A stretch of 64,000 nt of DNA from Tolypothrix sp. PCC 7712. GTDB lineage: Bacteria; Cyanobacteriota; Cyanobacteriia; Cyanobacteriales; Nostocaceae. The stretch spans positions 6,573,390 through 6,637,389 of the forward strand of contig NZ_CP063785.1 in the NCBI RefSeq assembly GCF_025860405.1. Reading direction: 5' to 3'. Shown in pieces: positions 17,501 to 26,461 of the stretch. The number at the start of each line of letters is the position of its first letter. Within the stretch, counting starts at the first letter, position 1. Below the pieces are notes generated by a model. That model was not told the DNA's origin. It ran no database searches and worked only from the letters and a program-made list of their open reading frames with translations. Both the position numbers and the translations under genes were made by a program.

Positions 17501-20500
17501 CTTGCTGATAATCTTGAAATAGATAGCCCAAAAATATTTTATAAAAATAGAGATAATGGCAAATATTTTGGGCATTTGCTTCCAGATGAATCGGTAGCAT
17601 TTTATCTTCGTCATAGCTTTCACCGATTAAACGACAATTATCTTCAGCCTGCCCCATTAAATTTAAGATTAGCTGTCGATTGATTTGGATATAATAATAA
17701 CCTGTTTCTTGTCCCAGTTGTTTAAGGGCGTTAGCATACATTGCCATTTCTGGTTCCAGCTTTGCTAATTCCTGTCCCAGAATGTATGCATGATGAGTGT
17801 ATGAAGTTGCTGCATAAGCAGCGTATTCTACATCTCCAGTTTCCAAGCCAATTACATAAGCATCCCGCAAAGGTGTTAAGGTTTCTTTAAGATGCTCTTT
17901 CCAATGTTTAATAAAGAAATTAACAACAAAAAATACTCTCGATTTAAGTTCTTTAGCATTGAATTTATCCAGCAATTTCAGTGCTAGTTGACCAAATTTA
18001 TAGCCAGATTCAATATCCCCGACAACTTCCCCTGAGAGAATCAATCCGTAAGTAGCATAAGCATAGCAGGAGGTAGCTGTATTACCATATTTAAGAGATA
18101 AACTGACCTGTTCAAACACAATTAAAGCAAAGAGTTCTGGTATTGCAAAATAAGCAGGTGCTACCATATCTGACAAAATCCGCATAACTGCCAATTTGTA
18201 AGGATCGGTCATTTCTGGTAGTTCGATTAATGATTCAATTTCTTTGCCTATAAAACTTAATCTTGTCTTTACTAATTTGAGTACAATATCTAATTTATTA
18301 GGCTTCTTGGGAAAGTTAATTCCCAACATTTTTAATACTGATAGTGCCGTATCAATTGCTTGTAGAGGATTATTTTGTGATGTATAAGCTTGGATTTTAA
18401 CTTGATAAACTTTTACTTTATCTAACAACGAATTAGCTTTCTGTAGCACTATATTAGCTAATTTCTCCATTTCCTCAACATTACCACAAGAACTTGCTAC
18501 CTCGGCGGCTTCTACATATAATACTAAAGTTAAATCATACTGACTTTGCCAACTATCTGCACTCAAGCAATTTCTGCTAATTCTGAAGTAATTACTAGCA
18601 GTTTTCCATGCGGCTGAAGCTTTCGCTTTTTTACCGGCAATGAGATTTAATTGGGCTAGTTTATCTCGTTCTATTTGAACATCAACTGATTCAATACCTA
18701 AGTTTAATTGATTGACAATATCAAAAATCTTTTGTTGCCGTAACTGTGGCGGAGTATTTTGTAATAAAAGCTGTCCAACTCTCCAATGGACATCTTGCTT
18801 TGCGTCGATAGGAATTAGGAAATAGGCGGCTTGTTGGATGCGATCGTGTGCAAACTTATAAGTAATTTTTAATTCATTATATTCTCTATCTGTTTGTAGA
18901 AACTTGTAGTCATCGCCGATAGGTAATATCAGTCCGGCTTGCATAGCATCCCATAATTCTTTAGCCGTTTCTTTTGGAGATTTTTCATTGATAACTGCCA
19001 AGTTTTTTAAATCAAAAGAGTTACCAATACAAGCAGCTAATTGTAAAACTTTTTGTGCTGACTCTGATAAGCGTTGAATCTTTTCTGTCATTAATTCAAC
19101 AACATTATCAGTTATGCTACTATTGATAATTTTTTGTAAATCCCAAGACCAAATACCAGCATTGGTATCAAATTTGAGTAATTTATCTGTATAAAGTGAT
19201 TTTATAAACTCCTTGATAAAAAAAGGATTTCCCTGTGTTTTATCCCAAATTAACTCAGCTAATTTCTGAATATAGATACAATTAGTCTTCAGCGTATCTG
19301 CGATAAATTCATTAACCTGATTGAAATTTAGGGGTGAAAGGGAGAGATGATTAACCACTAATCCCTGCTTATTCATTTCTGCTACAGTCAGCATAGCAGG
19401 ATGAGTTGCACTGACTTCGTTATCTCGATAAGCTCCAATCAAAAACAGATATTGAGTATTAGCATGAGTCATTATCAACTGGAGCAATTGCAATGTAGCA
19501 CTGTCTGTCCACTGTAGATCGTCTAGGAATATAACTAGAGGATGTTCTTTTTGACAAAATACTTGGATAAAGTTTTGAAAAACTAAATTAAACCGATTTT
19601 GAGATTCTGTAGGAGATAATTCGGGGATAGCAGGTTGTTTACCAATAATCAGTTCAACTTCGGGAATAACATCAATAATAATTTGTCCGTTAGCTCCTAA
19701 TGCAGCTAGAATATTATCTCGCCACTGTTGTAATTGCAGTTCAGTTTCAGTAAGTAATTGTCGCACTAATTCTTGAAACGCAGCGACTAAAGCTTGATAG
19801 GGAATATCGCGATGAAGTTGATCAAACTTTCCGCTAATAAAGTATCCGCGTTTTTCAGTAATTAGCTTATAAAGTTCATGGACTAAAGCTGATTTCCCAA
19901 TACCAGAGTACCCAGAAATTAGCATGAGTTCAGTTTGCCCTTGACTTGTGCGCTCAAAAGCAGTCAATAAACTCTCAATTTGCGATTCTCTTCCGTAAAG
20001 TTTCTCCGGAATTTGTAATTGATGAGAAATATCTTGACATCCTAAAGTAAATTTTTGGATAGCACCGTTTTGATATTGAGTCAGACAAGTTTTTAAATCT
20101 GCCTTAATTCCCCAAGTACTCTGATATCTTTCTTCGGGCATTTTTGCCATTAACTTCATGACGATATCAGAGAGATTTATGGGAATTTCTGGGTTAATTT
20201 CATGAGGCGCTAGCGGTTGTTTAGCAACATGACAATGGACTAATTCAAGTGCGTCATCAAAGTCAAAAGGTAGTTGTTTGGTTAACAATTCATAGAAAGT
20301 GACACCAAGAGAATAAAAATCGGTGCGGTAATCAATTACACGATTGATTCGTCCTGTTTGTTCTGGAGACATATAAGCTAATGTACCTTCCAGAACATTA
20401 GGGCTTTTTAGAGAGGGATTCTCTTGGGATAAAAAAGTAGATAGACCAAAGTCAATAATTCTTAATTGTCCTGTTTGCGGATTCAAGACAATGTTAGATG

Positions 20501-20891
20501 GATTGATATCTTTATGAATAACATTATTTTGATGAACTTTGCCTAAAATATCGGTGATTTCAATGGCAAGATGGAGGAACTCTGGCACAGAAAAGGAACG
20601 GTTTTGCAGCAGAATTTTTAAAGACTCTCCACCAAAATCCTCCAACAACATAAGGAGGGTATTCTGGTATTTTCTCAGTTCGTAGGCTTTAATTATTCCC
20701 TCTAAGTTAAGACTACGAGTGATTTCATATTCCTGCTGATAGCGGTAGATTTCGGCAGGTGTAGGATAATCCTCCTTAAGGAGTTTTAAAATTACGGGTT
20801 GCCGATTAGTATTAAATATGCCTCGATATACGAATGAATTAGCACTCTCGTAAATTTGGCTGACAATTGTGACATCTGGCAGTGAAATCAT
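14517..20891 (-). CDS. giant Ser/Thr kinase - AAA ATPase - GAF - PAS - histidine kinase - receiver protein
   Basis: 2124 residues. In order: a Ser/Thr protein kinase (HKDINPSN near 128, IIDFGLS near 150); a predicted AAA ATPase with Walker A GYSGIGKS near 328 and Walker B-like VIFLDDLQW near 455; a helical TPR-like region of about 600 residues; a GAF domain from about 1320; a PAS domain from about 1490; a HisKA dimerisation domain with SHELRTPLNAIL near 1660; a HATPase domain (GTGLGLTIS); and a receiver domain with WMDMRMPVMDGYE near 1963. This is the HstK-type architecture of Nostoc and Anabaena. It probably integrates a signal by both Ser/Thr and His-Asp phosphorylation; the signal is unknown. 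Confidence 0.93.
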   Translation of the reverse strand: MISLPDVTIVSQIYESANSFVYRGIFNTNRQPVILKLLKEDYPTPAEIYRYQQEYEITRSLNLEGIIKAYELRKYQNTLLMLLEDFGGESLKILLQNRSFSVPEFLHLAIEITDILGKVHQNNVIHKDINPSNIVLNPQTGQLRIIDFGLSTFLSQENPSLKSPNVLEGTLAYMSPEQTGRINRVIDYRTDFYSLGVTFYELLTKQLPFDFDDALELVHCHVAKQPLAPHEINPEIPINLSDIVMKLMAKMPEERYQSTWGIKADLKTCLTQYQNGAIQKFTLGCQDISHQLQIPEKLYGRESQIESLLTAFERTSQGQTELMLISGYSGIGKSALVHELYKLITEKRGYFISGKFDQLHRDIPYQALVAAFQELVRQLLTETELQLQQWRDNILAALGANGQIIIDVIPEVELIIGKQPAIPELSPTESQNRFNLVFQNFIQVFCQKEHPLVIFLDDLQWTDSATLQLLQLIMTHANTQYLFLIGAYRDNEVSATHPAMLTVAEMNKQGLVVNHLSLSPLNFNQVNEFIADTLKTNCIYIQKLAELIWDKTQGNPFFIKEFIKSLYTDKLLKFDTNAGIWSWDLQKIINSSITDNVVELMTEKIQRLSESAQKVLQLAACIGNSFDLKNLAVINEKSPKETAKELWDAMQAGLILPIGDDYKFLQTDREYNELKITYKFAHDRIQQAAYFLIPIDAKQDVHWRVGQLLLQNTPPQLRQQKIFDIVNQLNLGIESVDVQIERDKLAQLNLIAGKKAKASAAWKTASNYFRISRNCLSADSWQSQYDLTLVLYVEAAEVASSCGNVEEMEKLANIVLQKANSLLDKVKVYQVKIQAYTSQNNPLQAIDTALSVLKMLGINFPKKPNKLDIVLKLVKTRLSFIGKEIESLIELPEMTDPYKLAVMRILSDMVAPAYFAIPELFALIVFEQVSLSLKYGNTATSCYAYATYGLILSGEVVGDIESGYKFGQLALKLLDKFNAKELKSRVFFVVNFFIKHWKEHLKETLTPLRDAYVIGLETGDVEYAAYAATSYTHHAYILGQELAKLEPEMAMYANALKQLGQETGYYYIQINRQLILNLMGQAEDNCRLIGESYDEDKMLPIHLEANAQNICHYLYFYKIFLGYLFQDYQQALKYTRLVEASQDSAVGSIPLADFYISLIYLAIYADASKSEQKRIQKQVKAKLKNIKKWAHFAPMTHLQKFYLVQAELHRVLGEHTQAIDCYDRAITLAKENDYLNEEALANELTAKFYLNWGKAQVAQGYLINAYHCYLRWGAIAKVKDLEQQYPQLLQRFTKTNISLDSRHSIPNTSGSTAGEVLDLAALMKAAVAIASEIELDKLLATLMRILLSSAGAQTGYLILESLGELRVEASGEANSEQILVLQSTPIETCLPASIIYYVARTQEGLIESNVAREGRFTQDNYIKKYKPKSILCAPLLNQGQLIGIVYLENNLADGVFTIDRLKVIQMLSTQAAIALNNARLYTQVQSTQNRLNKFLNAIPLGISVHDAKGKLVYANQVSQQLLKIQELPKAEVEQLSQVYSIYRAETNQMYPVEQLPVVRSLGGEKTRADDLELHYSDAIVPLEVTSTPIFDETGNVEYAIAAFQDISDRKQAEKTLIENVRLEQEISERKKIEAELEQAKDAAETANHAKSTFLANMSHELRTPLNAILGFSQLMNQDANLSTGQKENLEIIHRSGEHLLTLINQVLDLSKVEAGRMVLSTTNFDLYYLLADIEDMFALKAKDKNLQLQFDCAQNVPQYICTDEIKLRQVLINLISNAIKFTSSGSVSVKVAINADMQTDRGETTISFEVKDTGVGIAAEELENLFQPFVQTSSGQQLQQGTGLGLTISREFVRLIGGEITVISSQAFCSPTCETPSGTTFKFDIPVSIADECEIENPLKSDRIIALAPNQPQYRILVVDDKDYNRQLLVKLLKPLGFAVQAANNGEDAIKIWDEYSPHLIWMDMRMPVMDGYEATKRIKSTTKGQATVIIALTASAWEEEKTVILSAGCDDFVRKPFYTETIFEMMAKHLGVRYIYQEKEQPSHRANVTVEPLNLTDLFAEMPKSWIINLHEAALDADAELVLQILGLVPESHALVRQTCKDWVKRFQFEKILYLTEPLIGKH

Positions 20892-21157
20892 CTGGCGAGT
20901 AACAAAATAGCCTAAAAAGCTTATTAAATAAAGTTTATAGCAAGTTATGATTACAAAATATAGATTTATTTCTAAGTAAATCTATGTGTCTATAATGTTA
21001 CCAATATTTTATCGCTCTAGGTTGTCTATTGTCTCAGTATAGGCAAAAAATTTTACTCTGGGTTTACAATCCGCTCTATCTCGATTGCTCCACGACATCA
21101 CCATAGGAAAATACCCAAAAAATTTTCGATTTCAATAAACTTAGATGCGAAGTTGCT

Positions 21158-21487
21158 ATGCAACAAGCTCTAAAGAAATGGCAACCACAGCCTAAAACTT
21201 ATGGGATTGGATGTCCTAGGTGCAATTCCACTCAGCTTGTGAAAATTGGTAGAGTGGATGGCCTACAAAAATATGCATGTAGTGACTGCGATCGCACTTT
21301 TAAAGAAAGACCAAGGTTTGTGTGTGAATGTTTAATCCTAGGAACTCAGGTAAAGTGCCAATCATGTCCTCAGTTTAAGGAATTTTTAGGCATAGTCAAG
21401 CAGCAAACAGATGAATTGCGTTCTTTGAGCTTTCAGGAGTTAGAAAACCTCAAGTCTTCTTATACTGTGGCTGAAACGCTTGATTAA
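21158..21487 (+). CDS. zinc-ribbon protein of InsA/transposase type
   Basis: 109 residues. CPRCNSTQLVKIGR and YACSDCDRTFKERPRF form a CxxC...CxxC zinc ribbon like the N-terminus of IS1-type InsA proteins. More Cys pairs follow (CECLILGTQVKCQSC). No catalytic transposase domain follows, so it may be a stand-alone DNA-binding protein or a relic. Function unknown. Confidence 0.65.
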   Translation: MQQALKKWQPQPKTYGIGCPRCNSTQLVKIGRVDGLQKYACSDCDRTFKERPRFVCECLILGTQVKCQSCPQFKEFLGIVKQQTDELRSLSFQELENLKSSYTVAETLD

Positions 21488-21781
21488 TATAATTACTCAA
21501 GTACAATTCATAACCAAATTGTTTGAAGTCGCTACGTAACATCTAAATTTAACAGGGTTGCATCTCCAGGGAAAATTTATGCAACACTACTACCTCTACC
21601 ATTAAACTGCACATTACCCTATCTCAATTGCTGTAGTCCTGTGATTATCTCTTCAGTTCCCCTATATCAGCCACTTCTAACATTTTGTTCTTTGCAAACA
21701 TTCTACTCGCAAGCAATTGCTTGCAATGAACAAAAAAAAACTCAACTTTCGCTATCCTCAAATTAACAAATAACGGTGCTT

Positions 21782-21913
21782 ATGGCTTACGAATCTTGGT
21801 CACAAGTGGTAATTCGCACAGTTCTGGAATGGGAAAAACGTAAAGCCGAGCAAAAATCTAACTCGGATATTCCAGAACAAGAAAAAACAAAGTCCAAAAA
21901 CAAAACTGCCTAG
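21782..21913 (+). CDS. very small hypothetical protein (43 residues)
   Basis: Begins MAYESWSQVVIRTVLEWEKR and ends in a Lys-rich tail. The aromatic start and charged end look coding, but there is no clear ribosome site. Its stop codon abuts the XisF relic on the other strand. No family recognised. Confidence 0.35.
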   Translation: MAYESWSQVVIRTVLEWEKRKAEQKSNSDIPEQEKTKSKNKTA

Positions 21914-22080
21914 TAACGATACTCAATGGCTGTAACAAAGTTGCTATCTCTGCATATTTTTTAATGTAGTCATTGAGTATTGATCATTTACTTAAGCTTG
22001 AAGTGATTGCCAGTAAATTTTATTAGCAAAAGCCTGTATAATTCTTTTTTTAGCAATCAGGAATTGTCTGGTTGCATGAT
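21914..22080 (-). pseudogene. relic of a second xisF-like recombinase (C-terminal end)
   Basis: The DNA aligns along its length with the 3' end of the intact xisF at about 26980-27150. Shared stretches include ATACTCAATGGCTGT, TTATTAGCAAAAGCC and TAGCAATCA. Read on the minus strand it gives AFANKIYWQSLQA where XisF has AFANKSYWQGLNA, then stops and frameshifts. The rest of that gene is absent. It marks an older recombinase copy or an earlier element edge. Confidence 0.8.
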
Positions 22081-22311
22081 TTTCTAGGGTTCATGTGCAT
22101 GAAAATTTCTATTAACTATCAACTTTGTTCGGCTTTTATCGCAAATACAACCCCTTGATATAGGAGTGCGATCGCAATGGCGCATCAAGCCCATGCCATA
22201 ATAATTTTGACTTCCCCTGTGCGGCACTAGCTCTCCCAAAAAGAAGTTAAAATCGAATGATTGTCCAACAAAGCTGATTAGTTCTCATCTGGAAACAGAC
22301 TGGAGACTTTT

Positions 22312-22908
22312 ATGACCCCAGCAACCATAGTAACACCTATAAAAGAATCACCCTTGTTGTTTGAGGGATTGACTTGGAGAGAGTTTAAAGCCGTTGAGCA
22401 GTTGTTAGACCGTCCAGGATATCGGCTGTCTTTCCTGGATGGTGTTTTGGAGATACGCAGAATGCCTGGAGAACCTCACGAAACTGTTAAAAAAAGAATT
22501 GCGGCATTGGTGGAACTGTATTTGCTAATGGCAGGATTTGATTTTACCCCAACTGGCTCAATGACTTTGGAAAGTGAAGCTGGTGCTGTCAAGCGTGAGG
22601 CAGATGAATCTTATAAACTGGCTCCAGGTCGAGTGCGTCCAGATTTGGTGATTGAGGTGGTGTTTACCAGTGGTGGTATCGACAAGCTAGAAGCATATAA
22701 GCGGTTAAAGATTCCGGAGGTATGGTTGTGGGAAGATGGTGTGTTAGAAGTCTATCATCTGCGCGATGAGGGCAATGCGCTTCACTATGAAAGAGTTACC
22801 AATAGTGAGGAATTGCAAGGGATTGATCTAGATTTGTTATTACGCTGTATTAATATGGTGAATCATGTGGATGCAATCAAGACTTTTCAACAGGCATTGG
22901 TGAAATAG
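22312..22908 (+). CDS. Uma2-family (DUF820) nuclease-like protein
   Basis: 198 residues of the Uma2 family, a restriction-endonuclease-like fold very common in cyanobacteria. Visible: LTWREFKAVEQLLD, YRLSFLDGVLEIRRMPGEPH, the core acidic segment VRPDLVIEVVFTSGG, and KIPEVWLWEDGVLEVY. GGAG precedes the ATG. It is the first of three family members within 3.3 kb. The biological role of the family is unsettled. Confidence 0.85.
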   Translation: MTPATIVTPIKESPLLFEGLTWREFKAVEQLLDRPGYRLSFLDGVLEIRRMPGEPHETVKKRIAALVELYLLMAGFDFTPTGSMTLESEAGAVKREADESYKLAPGRVRPDLVIEVVFTSGGIDKLEAYKRLKIPEVWLWEDGVLEVYHLRDEGNALHYERVTNSEELQGIDLDLLLRCINMVNHVDAIKTFQQALVK

Positions 22909-22929
22909 CAATCTGTTATTTGGTGCCAA

Positions 22930-23075
22930 AAACTCTATTCTGCTTCTGCTCCCAATACAACCCCTTCATACAGTAGTGCGATCGCTACGCCCACTGCAGG
23001 CATCGCCAATTAAAATTCGATGCTGGATAGAGTAATCATATCTTCCTCAGTTGTACTTAATCCTGGTGGAAAAGC
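22930..23075 (-). pseudogene. relic of a Uma2-family gene 3' end
   Basis: Minus-strand DNA matching the 3' end of the Uma2 gene at 25008-25586. Both share TCTATTCTGCTTCTGCTCCC, AATACAACCCCTTCATA, GTGCGATCGC and ATGCTGGATAG. The match breaks off near 23075. A shorter match (AATACAACCCCTTGATATAG) is at 22152-22171. Confidence 0.7.
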
Positions 23076-23110
23076 TGTCTGCATTCCCCTAGATTAGAGA
23101 TAATATTTCT

Positions 23111-23758
23111 ATGGTTTTAAGTAATTCTTTATCATCTATGACCCAAGCCATACCCAAGCTAGTAACCTTTGAGGAATTTGTCGATCGCCTACGTGAAAAT
23201 TCTGGGGTACGCTACGAACTACATAATGGGGAAGTCGTGGAAATGGCACAACCAGTAGGGGAACATGAAGAAGTTAAAGGGTTTTTAGGTATCGAAATTC
23301 CTTTTGAAATCAAACGTCTAGGACTCCCTTACATTGTCCCGAACCAAGCGATAGTTAGACCTCCCGAAAAAGATTCTGGTTACTTTCCAGATTTGTTGGT
23401 GCTAAATCGTGCAAATCTGGGAAATGAACAATTATGGAAAAAAGAATCTATTGTCAGTAATGGTGCATCAATACCTTTGGTAATTGAGGTTGTATCAACT
23501 AATTGGCGGGATGATTACCACTTAAAATATGCTGATTATGAAGAGATGGGTATTCCCGAATACTGGATTAAAGACTATGCGGCGTTGGGTGGACGTAATT
23601 TTATCGGTAACCCCAAACAACCTACAATCTCTGTCTGTAACTTGGTGGATGGAGAATATCAGATCAGCAAGTTTCGAGATAGCGATCGCATTGTCTCCCA
23701 AACCTTTCCCGAATTAAATCTCACCCCGATCCAGATTTTTCAAGCTGGTTTGCTGTAG
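23111..23758 (+). CDS. Uma2-family (DUF820) nuclease-like protein
   Basis: 215 residues. LVTFEEFVDRLRENSGVRYE, LHNGEVVEMAQPVGEHEEV, FPDLLVLNR with VIEVVSTNWRDDYHLKYADY, and GIPEYWIKDYAALGG are typical family motifs with the core D ... E-V pair. The start could also be ATG 23138 (MTQAIPKLVTFEE), which matches the usual N-terminus of the family. It lies just before an xisI homologue; nuclease-like proteins beside XisI homologues are common in cyanobacteria. Confidence 0.85.
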   Translation: MVLSNSLSSMTQAIPKLVTFEEFVDRLRENSGVRYELHNGEVVEMAQPVGEHEEVKGFLGIEIPFEIKRLGLPYIVPNQAIVRPPEKDSGYFPDLLVLNRANLGNEQLWKKESIVSNGASIPLVIEVVSTNWRDDYHLKYADYEEMGIPEYWIKDYAALGGRNFIGNPKQPTISVCNLVDGEYQISKFRDSDRIVSQTFPELNLTPIQIFQAGLL

Positions 23759-23819
23759 CGTTGAAATTCATATCCGTAAAAATAATTGTTTACGATATTG
23801 AATGAGAGCAAATTTCACT

Positions 23820-24167
23820 ATGGAAGGAGTGACGGATAAATTAACCAACTATCAGCAAATAGTACAGCAATTGTTGATGGGTTACGCTCTAAGTAAGCCA
23901 GCTTACGGTGAGATTGAGGTTGAGACTATTTTTGATACGCAGCGAAATCACTATCAAATTGTGCATCTAGGTTGGCAGCATAAGCGCTGGGTGCATGATT
24001 GTGTAATACATCTTGATATTCGCAACGATAAAATCTGGATTTTTTACAATTCAACGGAGCATGATATCGCCGCAGATTTAGTCGATTTGGGTGTACCAAA
24101 ACAAGATATTGTGCTAGGTTTTCATCCTCCTTTCATGCGGGAAATGAGTGACTATGCTGTGGGCTAA
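23820..24167 (+). CDS. XisI-family protein without an XisH partner
   Basis: 115 residues from ATG 23820: LTNYQQIVQQLLM, IEVETIFDTQRNHYQIVHLGW, KIWIFYNSTEHDIAADLVDL, PKQDIVLGFHPPF, DYAVG. It aligns along its length with the XisI at 5245-5574. There is no xisH next to it; the upstream neighbour is a Uma2 protein and the downstream one a PD-(D/E)XK-like protein. It may be an orphan antitoxin-like partner or may work with one of these. ATG 23820 follows a short upstream in-frame extension without a ribosome site. Confidence 0.85.
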   Translation: MEGVTDKLTNYQQIVQQLLMGYALSKPAYGEIEVETIFDTQRNHYQIVHLGWQHKRWVHDCVIHLDIRNDKIWIFYNSTEHDIAADLVDLGVPKQDIVLGFHPPFMREMSDYAVG

Positions 24168-24225
24168 AAGCAGAAGGATGAAAGAGGCGATCGCGCTAGC
24201 TTGAAAACAGATTGGGAAAACTTTT

Positions 24226-24828
24226 ATGCCTTATAGTAAATTTACTCTGAGTAAAGCCGTAGAAGATTTTCAACTGACGATTGTTGAAGGCGATCGCTTT
24301 TTACCAGAAATTTCCCCAGTCAATCCAAGTTCTTTGCTCAAAGATACCTTGAAAGACACCCTACCTTGGGCTGTTGCAGTGGGTAGTGAAAAAGCGCGTT
24401 CTGAAGGCATTATCAATCCTGTTTTACTAGAAGTCAAACGTCAGCTTCATGGACAAATTAGCGTCTTTTCCGGCGAAGAGTTCAACGTACAGCCAGAGGT
24501 TGATTTGACGGGTTATGTCGATTTTCTGATTAGTCGCTCTCCAGAGCAATTGTATATTAAAGCCCCGGCGGTGGTTTTGGTGGAAGCGAAGAAAGAAGAC
24601 CTCAAACCAGGACTGGGACAATGTTTAGCCCAGATGGTAGCTTCCCAACGCTTTAATCAACAGAAGCAGCAGCCAATTTCTACAATTTACGGAACGGTGA
24701 CGAGTGGTACAGTTTGGCGCTTTCTCCAACTTGAAGGACAAACTGTAACCATTGACTTGAATGATTATCCACTACTACCAGTTGAGCAAATTTTGGGCAA
24801 ACTTGTTTGGATGGTACAGAATGGCTGA
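24226..24828 (+). CDS. PD-(D/E)XK-like hypothetical protein
   Basis: 200 residues. The core YVDFLISRSPEQLYIKAPAV, VLVEAKKEDLKPGLGQCLAQM carries D ... E-A-K plus a following Gln, the signature of restriction-endonuclease-like folds. The tail is ISTIYGTVTSGTVWRFLQLEG. It is paralogous to the protein at 61411-62010, which is in another element. It follows xisI by about 60 bp on the same strand. Catalysis is inferred only from the motif. Confidence 0.75.
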   Translation: MPYSKFTLSKAVEDFQLTIVEGDRFLPEISPVNPSSLLKDTLKDTLPWAVAVGSEKARSEGIINPVLLEVKRQLHGQISVFSGEEFNVQPEVDLTGYVDFLISRSPEQLYIKAPAVVLVEAKKEDLKPGLGQCLAQMVASQRFNQQKQQPISTIYGTVTSGTVWRFLQLEGQTVTIDLNDYPLLPVEQILGKLVWMVQNG

Positions 24829-24835
24829 GGATTGC

Positions 24836-24915
24836 GATAAGCGAAGCTTAAGCCTTATGGAGAGAGAGGCTACGCGGAGCTTGCTTCCCCGTAGGGGTAT
24901 GGCTATCACAATTGT
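24836..24915. repeat. Nostoc palindromic repeat, inverse of the 5.1-kb cluster
   Basis: GATAAGCGAAGCTTAAGCCT ... GCTTGCTTCCCCGTAGGGGT is the reverse complement of the units near 5113-5190, with small changes. Confidence 0.75.
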
Positions 24916-25007
24916 TGGGGGAGGAAGTAGCGATCGCTCCCTCAACACTCCGAATAGTTTATGCGTATTATTTTATACATAATTGACCCACCACTTTGTC
25001 AAGTAAT

Positions 25008-25586
25008 CTATTCTGCTTCTGCTCCCAATACAACCCCTTCATATAGATGTGCGATCGCAATTTCAAATTCAATGCTGGATAGGGTAACTATATCTCCCTC
25101 AGTGTAGGGATAGTAAAGCCACATTCTTCCCTCCCCCCGACAGTAGCGTTCGACAGAGATTTTTTCGGAATTTATCAATAAATATTCTTGCAAAGAAGGC
25201 ATTTGGAGGTAATTAGTGAATTTCTCTCCCCTATCTTTGCTACTTGTACCAGGAGAGAGAACTTCGACAATTATTTTTGGGTTTTGAATAAATTTACGAG
25301 CATTGAGGTCTTGAGGATCGCAACTGACAACAACATCAGGATAATAGTAAGCACTTGTAGGTGTCAGTTGCACTTTTACATCAGACACATTTACTCGGCA
25401 ACCTCTAGCACGTAAATGTGGACGTAAAGCTGTGTAAAAATTCAGTGCAATGTCATTGTGGGGAATTGTACCACCTGTCATGGCAAATACTTCGCCGTTA
25501 ACATATTCGTACCGAAGGTCTTGCTGGGATTCCCATGCAAGATATTCCTCGACGGTCATTTTTGGCGGTTGTTGGGAGGCTACCAT
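25008..25586 (-). CDS. Uma2-family (DUF820) nuclease-like protein
   Basis: 192 residues. MTVEEYLAWESQQDLRYEYV, NGEVFAMTGGTIPHNDIALN, YYYPDVVVSCDPQD and NPKIIVEVLSPGTSSKDRGE show the family's core acidic residues, with LQEYLLINSEKISVERY towards the end. It is on the strand opposite to the other two Uma2 genes. Partial copies of its 3' end occur at 22152 and 22930-23075. Confidence 0.87.
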   Translation of the reverse strand: MVASQQPPKMTVEEYLAWESQQDLRYEYVNGEVFAMTGGTIPHNDIALNFYTALRPHLRARGCRVNVSDVKVQLTPTSAYYYPDVVVSCDPQDLNARKFIQNPKIIVEVLSPGTSSKDRGEKFTNYLQMPSLQEYLLINSEKISVERYCRGEGRMWLYYPYTEGDIVTLSSIEFEIAIAHLYEGVVLGAEAE

Positions 25587-25849
25587 AGCAAAATTTTTCG
25601 AGTTTGTTTTGATTTTAGCTTGGAGCTTAGGGAGACAAGCGCAAACTGCTTTACCTTGGATGCTTTTGACGCTATGGATTTGGTGATTTACAGTGCGATC
25701 GCTTGGTGATTTACCGAAATTACCCGCTATATTGGTCGTTACAGATAATTTCGATGCATATTCATATTAAATTGTCAATGGCAGTATCCTATGCATTTTC
25801 GATATGCTGGATCTAGAAAAGCAATCAGCAGATTTGCTAGGAGGTATGT

Positions 25850-26431
25850 TTGACAAAGACCAACTTTCCTTTATCTATATGGTTAAAACAGCAGCGTAGA
25901 GTCTTTGGCGGTATGCTATTGGCGATCGCCATCACAGGCTGTAGTAACTCTGGCACATCACAACTATCTTCTGTGAATAGCCCATCGGTTGCCAATATCT
26001 CAGACACATCTAGTCCAACTTCCTCACCAGTCTCTCCTACACCAAACACTGCTGATAGCCAGCTTGAGCAAGAAGCAGTCCAAGTTATTCGTGACTATTA
26101 CAGTGCGATCGCTCGTCACGACTATAAACAAGCCTACTCAACTTGGTCAGGAGATGGCGCTGCTAGTCAACAATCATTTGAGCAGTTTCAGCAGGGTTTT
26201 GCTAACACCGCATCTGTTGCTGTAGAAGTTGGAGAACCAGGTAGAGTAGAAGGGGCAGCAGGTTCACTGTACATTAATATTCCGGTTACTGTTACTGCCG
26301 TCACTGCTGATGGAACGCCGCAGCGATTTCGCGGTAACTATGTGTTACGGCGAGTTAATAATGTTCCTGGCTCAACTCCAGAGCAGCGTCTATGGCATAT
26401 AGACTCAGCGAAGATTACTAAAGCTAATTAG
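25850..26431 (+). CDS. predicted lipoprotein with NTF2-like domain
   Basis: 193 residues starting at TTG 25850. AGGAGG ends 6 bases before it, and no in-frame ATG precedes the signal. The signal peptide ends in a lipobox (AIAITGC), so Cys is probably lipidated and the protein sits on a membrane facing the periplasm. A Ser/Pro/Thr-rich linker follows, then a domain with VIRDYYSAIARHDYKQAYST ... LWHIDSAKITK, which looks like an NTF2/SnoaL-type cone. It is followed 30 bp later by another exported protein, probably one operon. Confidence 0.7.
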   Translation: MTKTNFPLSIWLKQQRRVFGGMLLAIAITGCSNSGTSQLSSVNSPSVANISDTSSPTSSPVSPTPNTADSQLEQEAVQVIRDYYSAIARHDYKQAYSTWSGDGAASQQSFEQFQQGFANTASVAVEVGEPGRVEGAAGSLYINIPVTVTAVTADGTPQRFRGNYVLRRVNNVPGSTPEQRLWHIDSAKITKAN

Positions 26432-26461
26432 GGAACTCTTACCCAAAAGGTTAAATAAACT

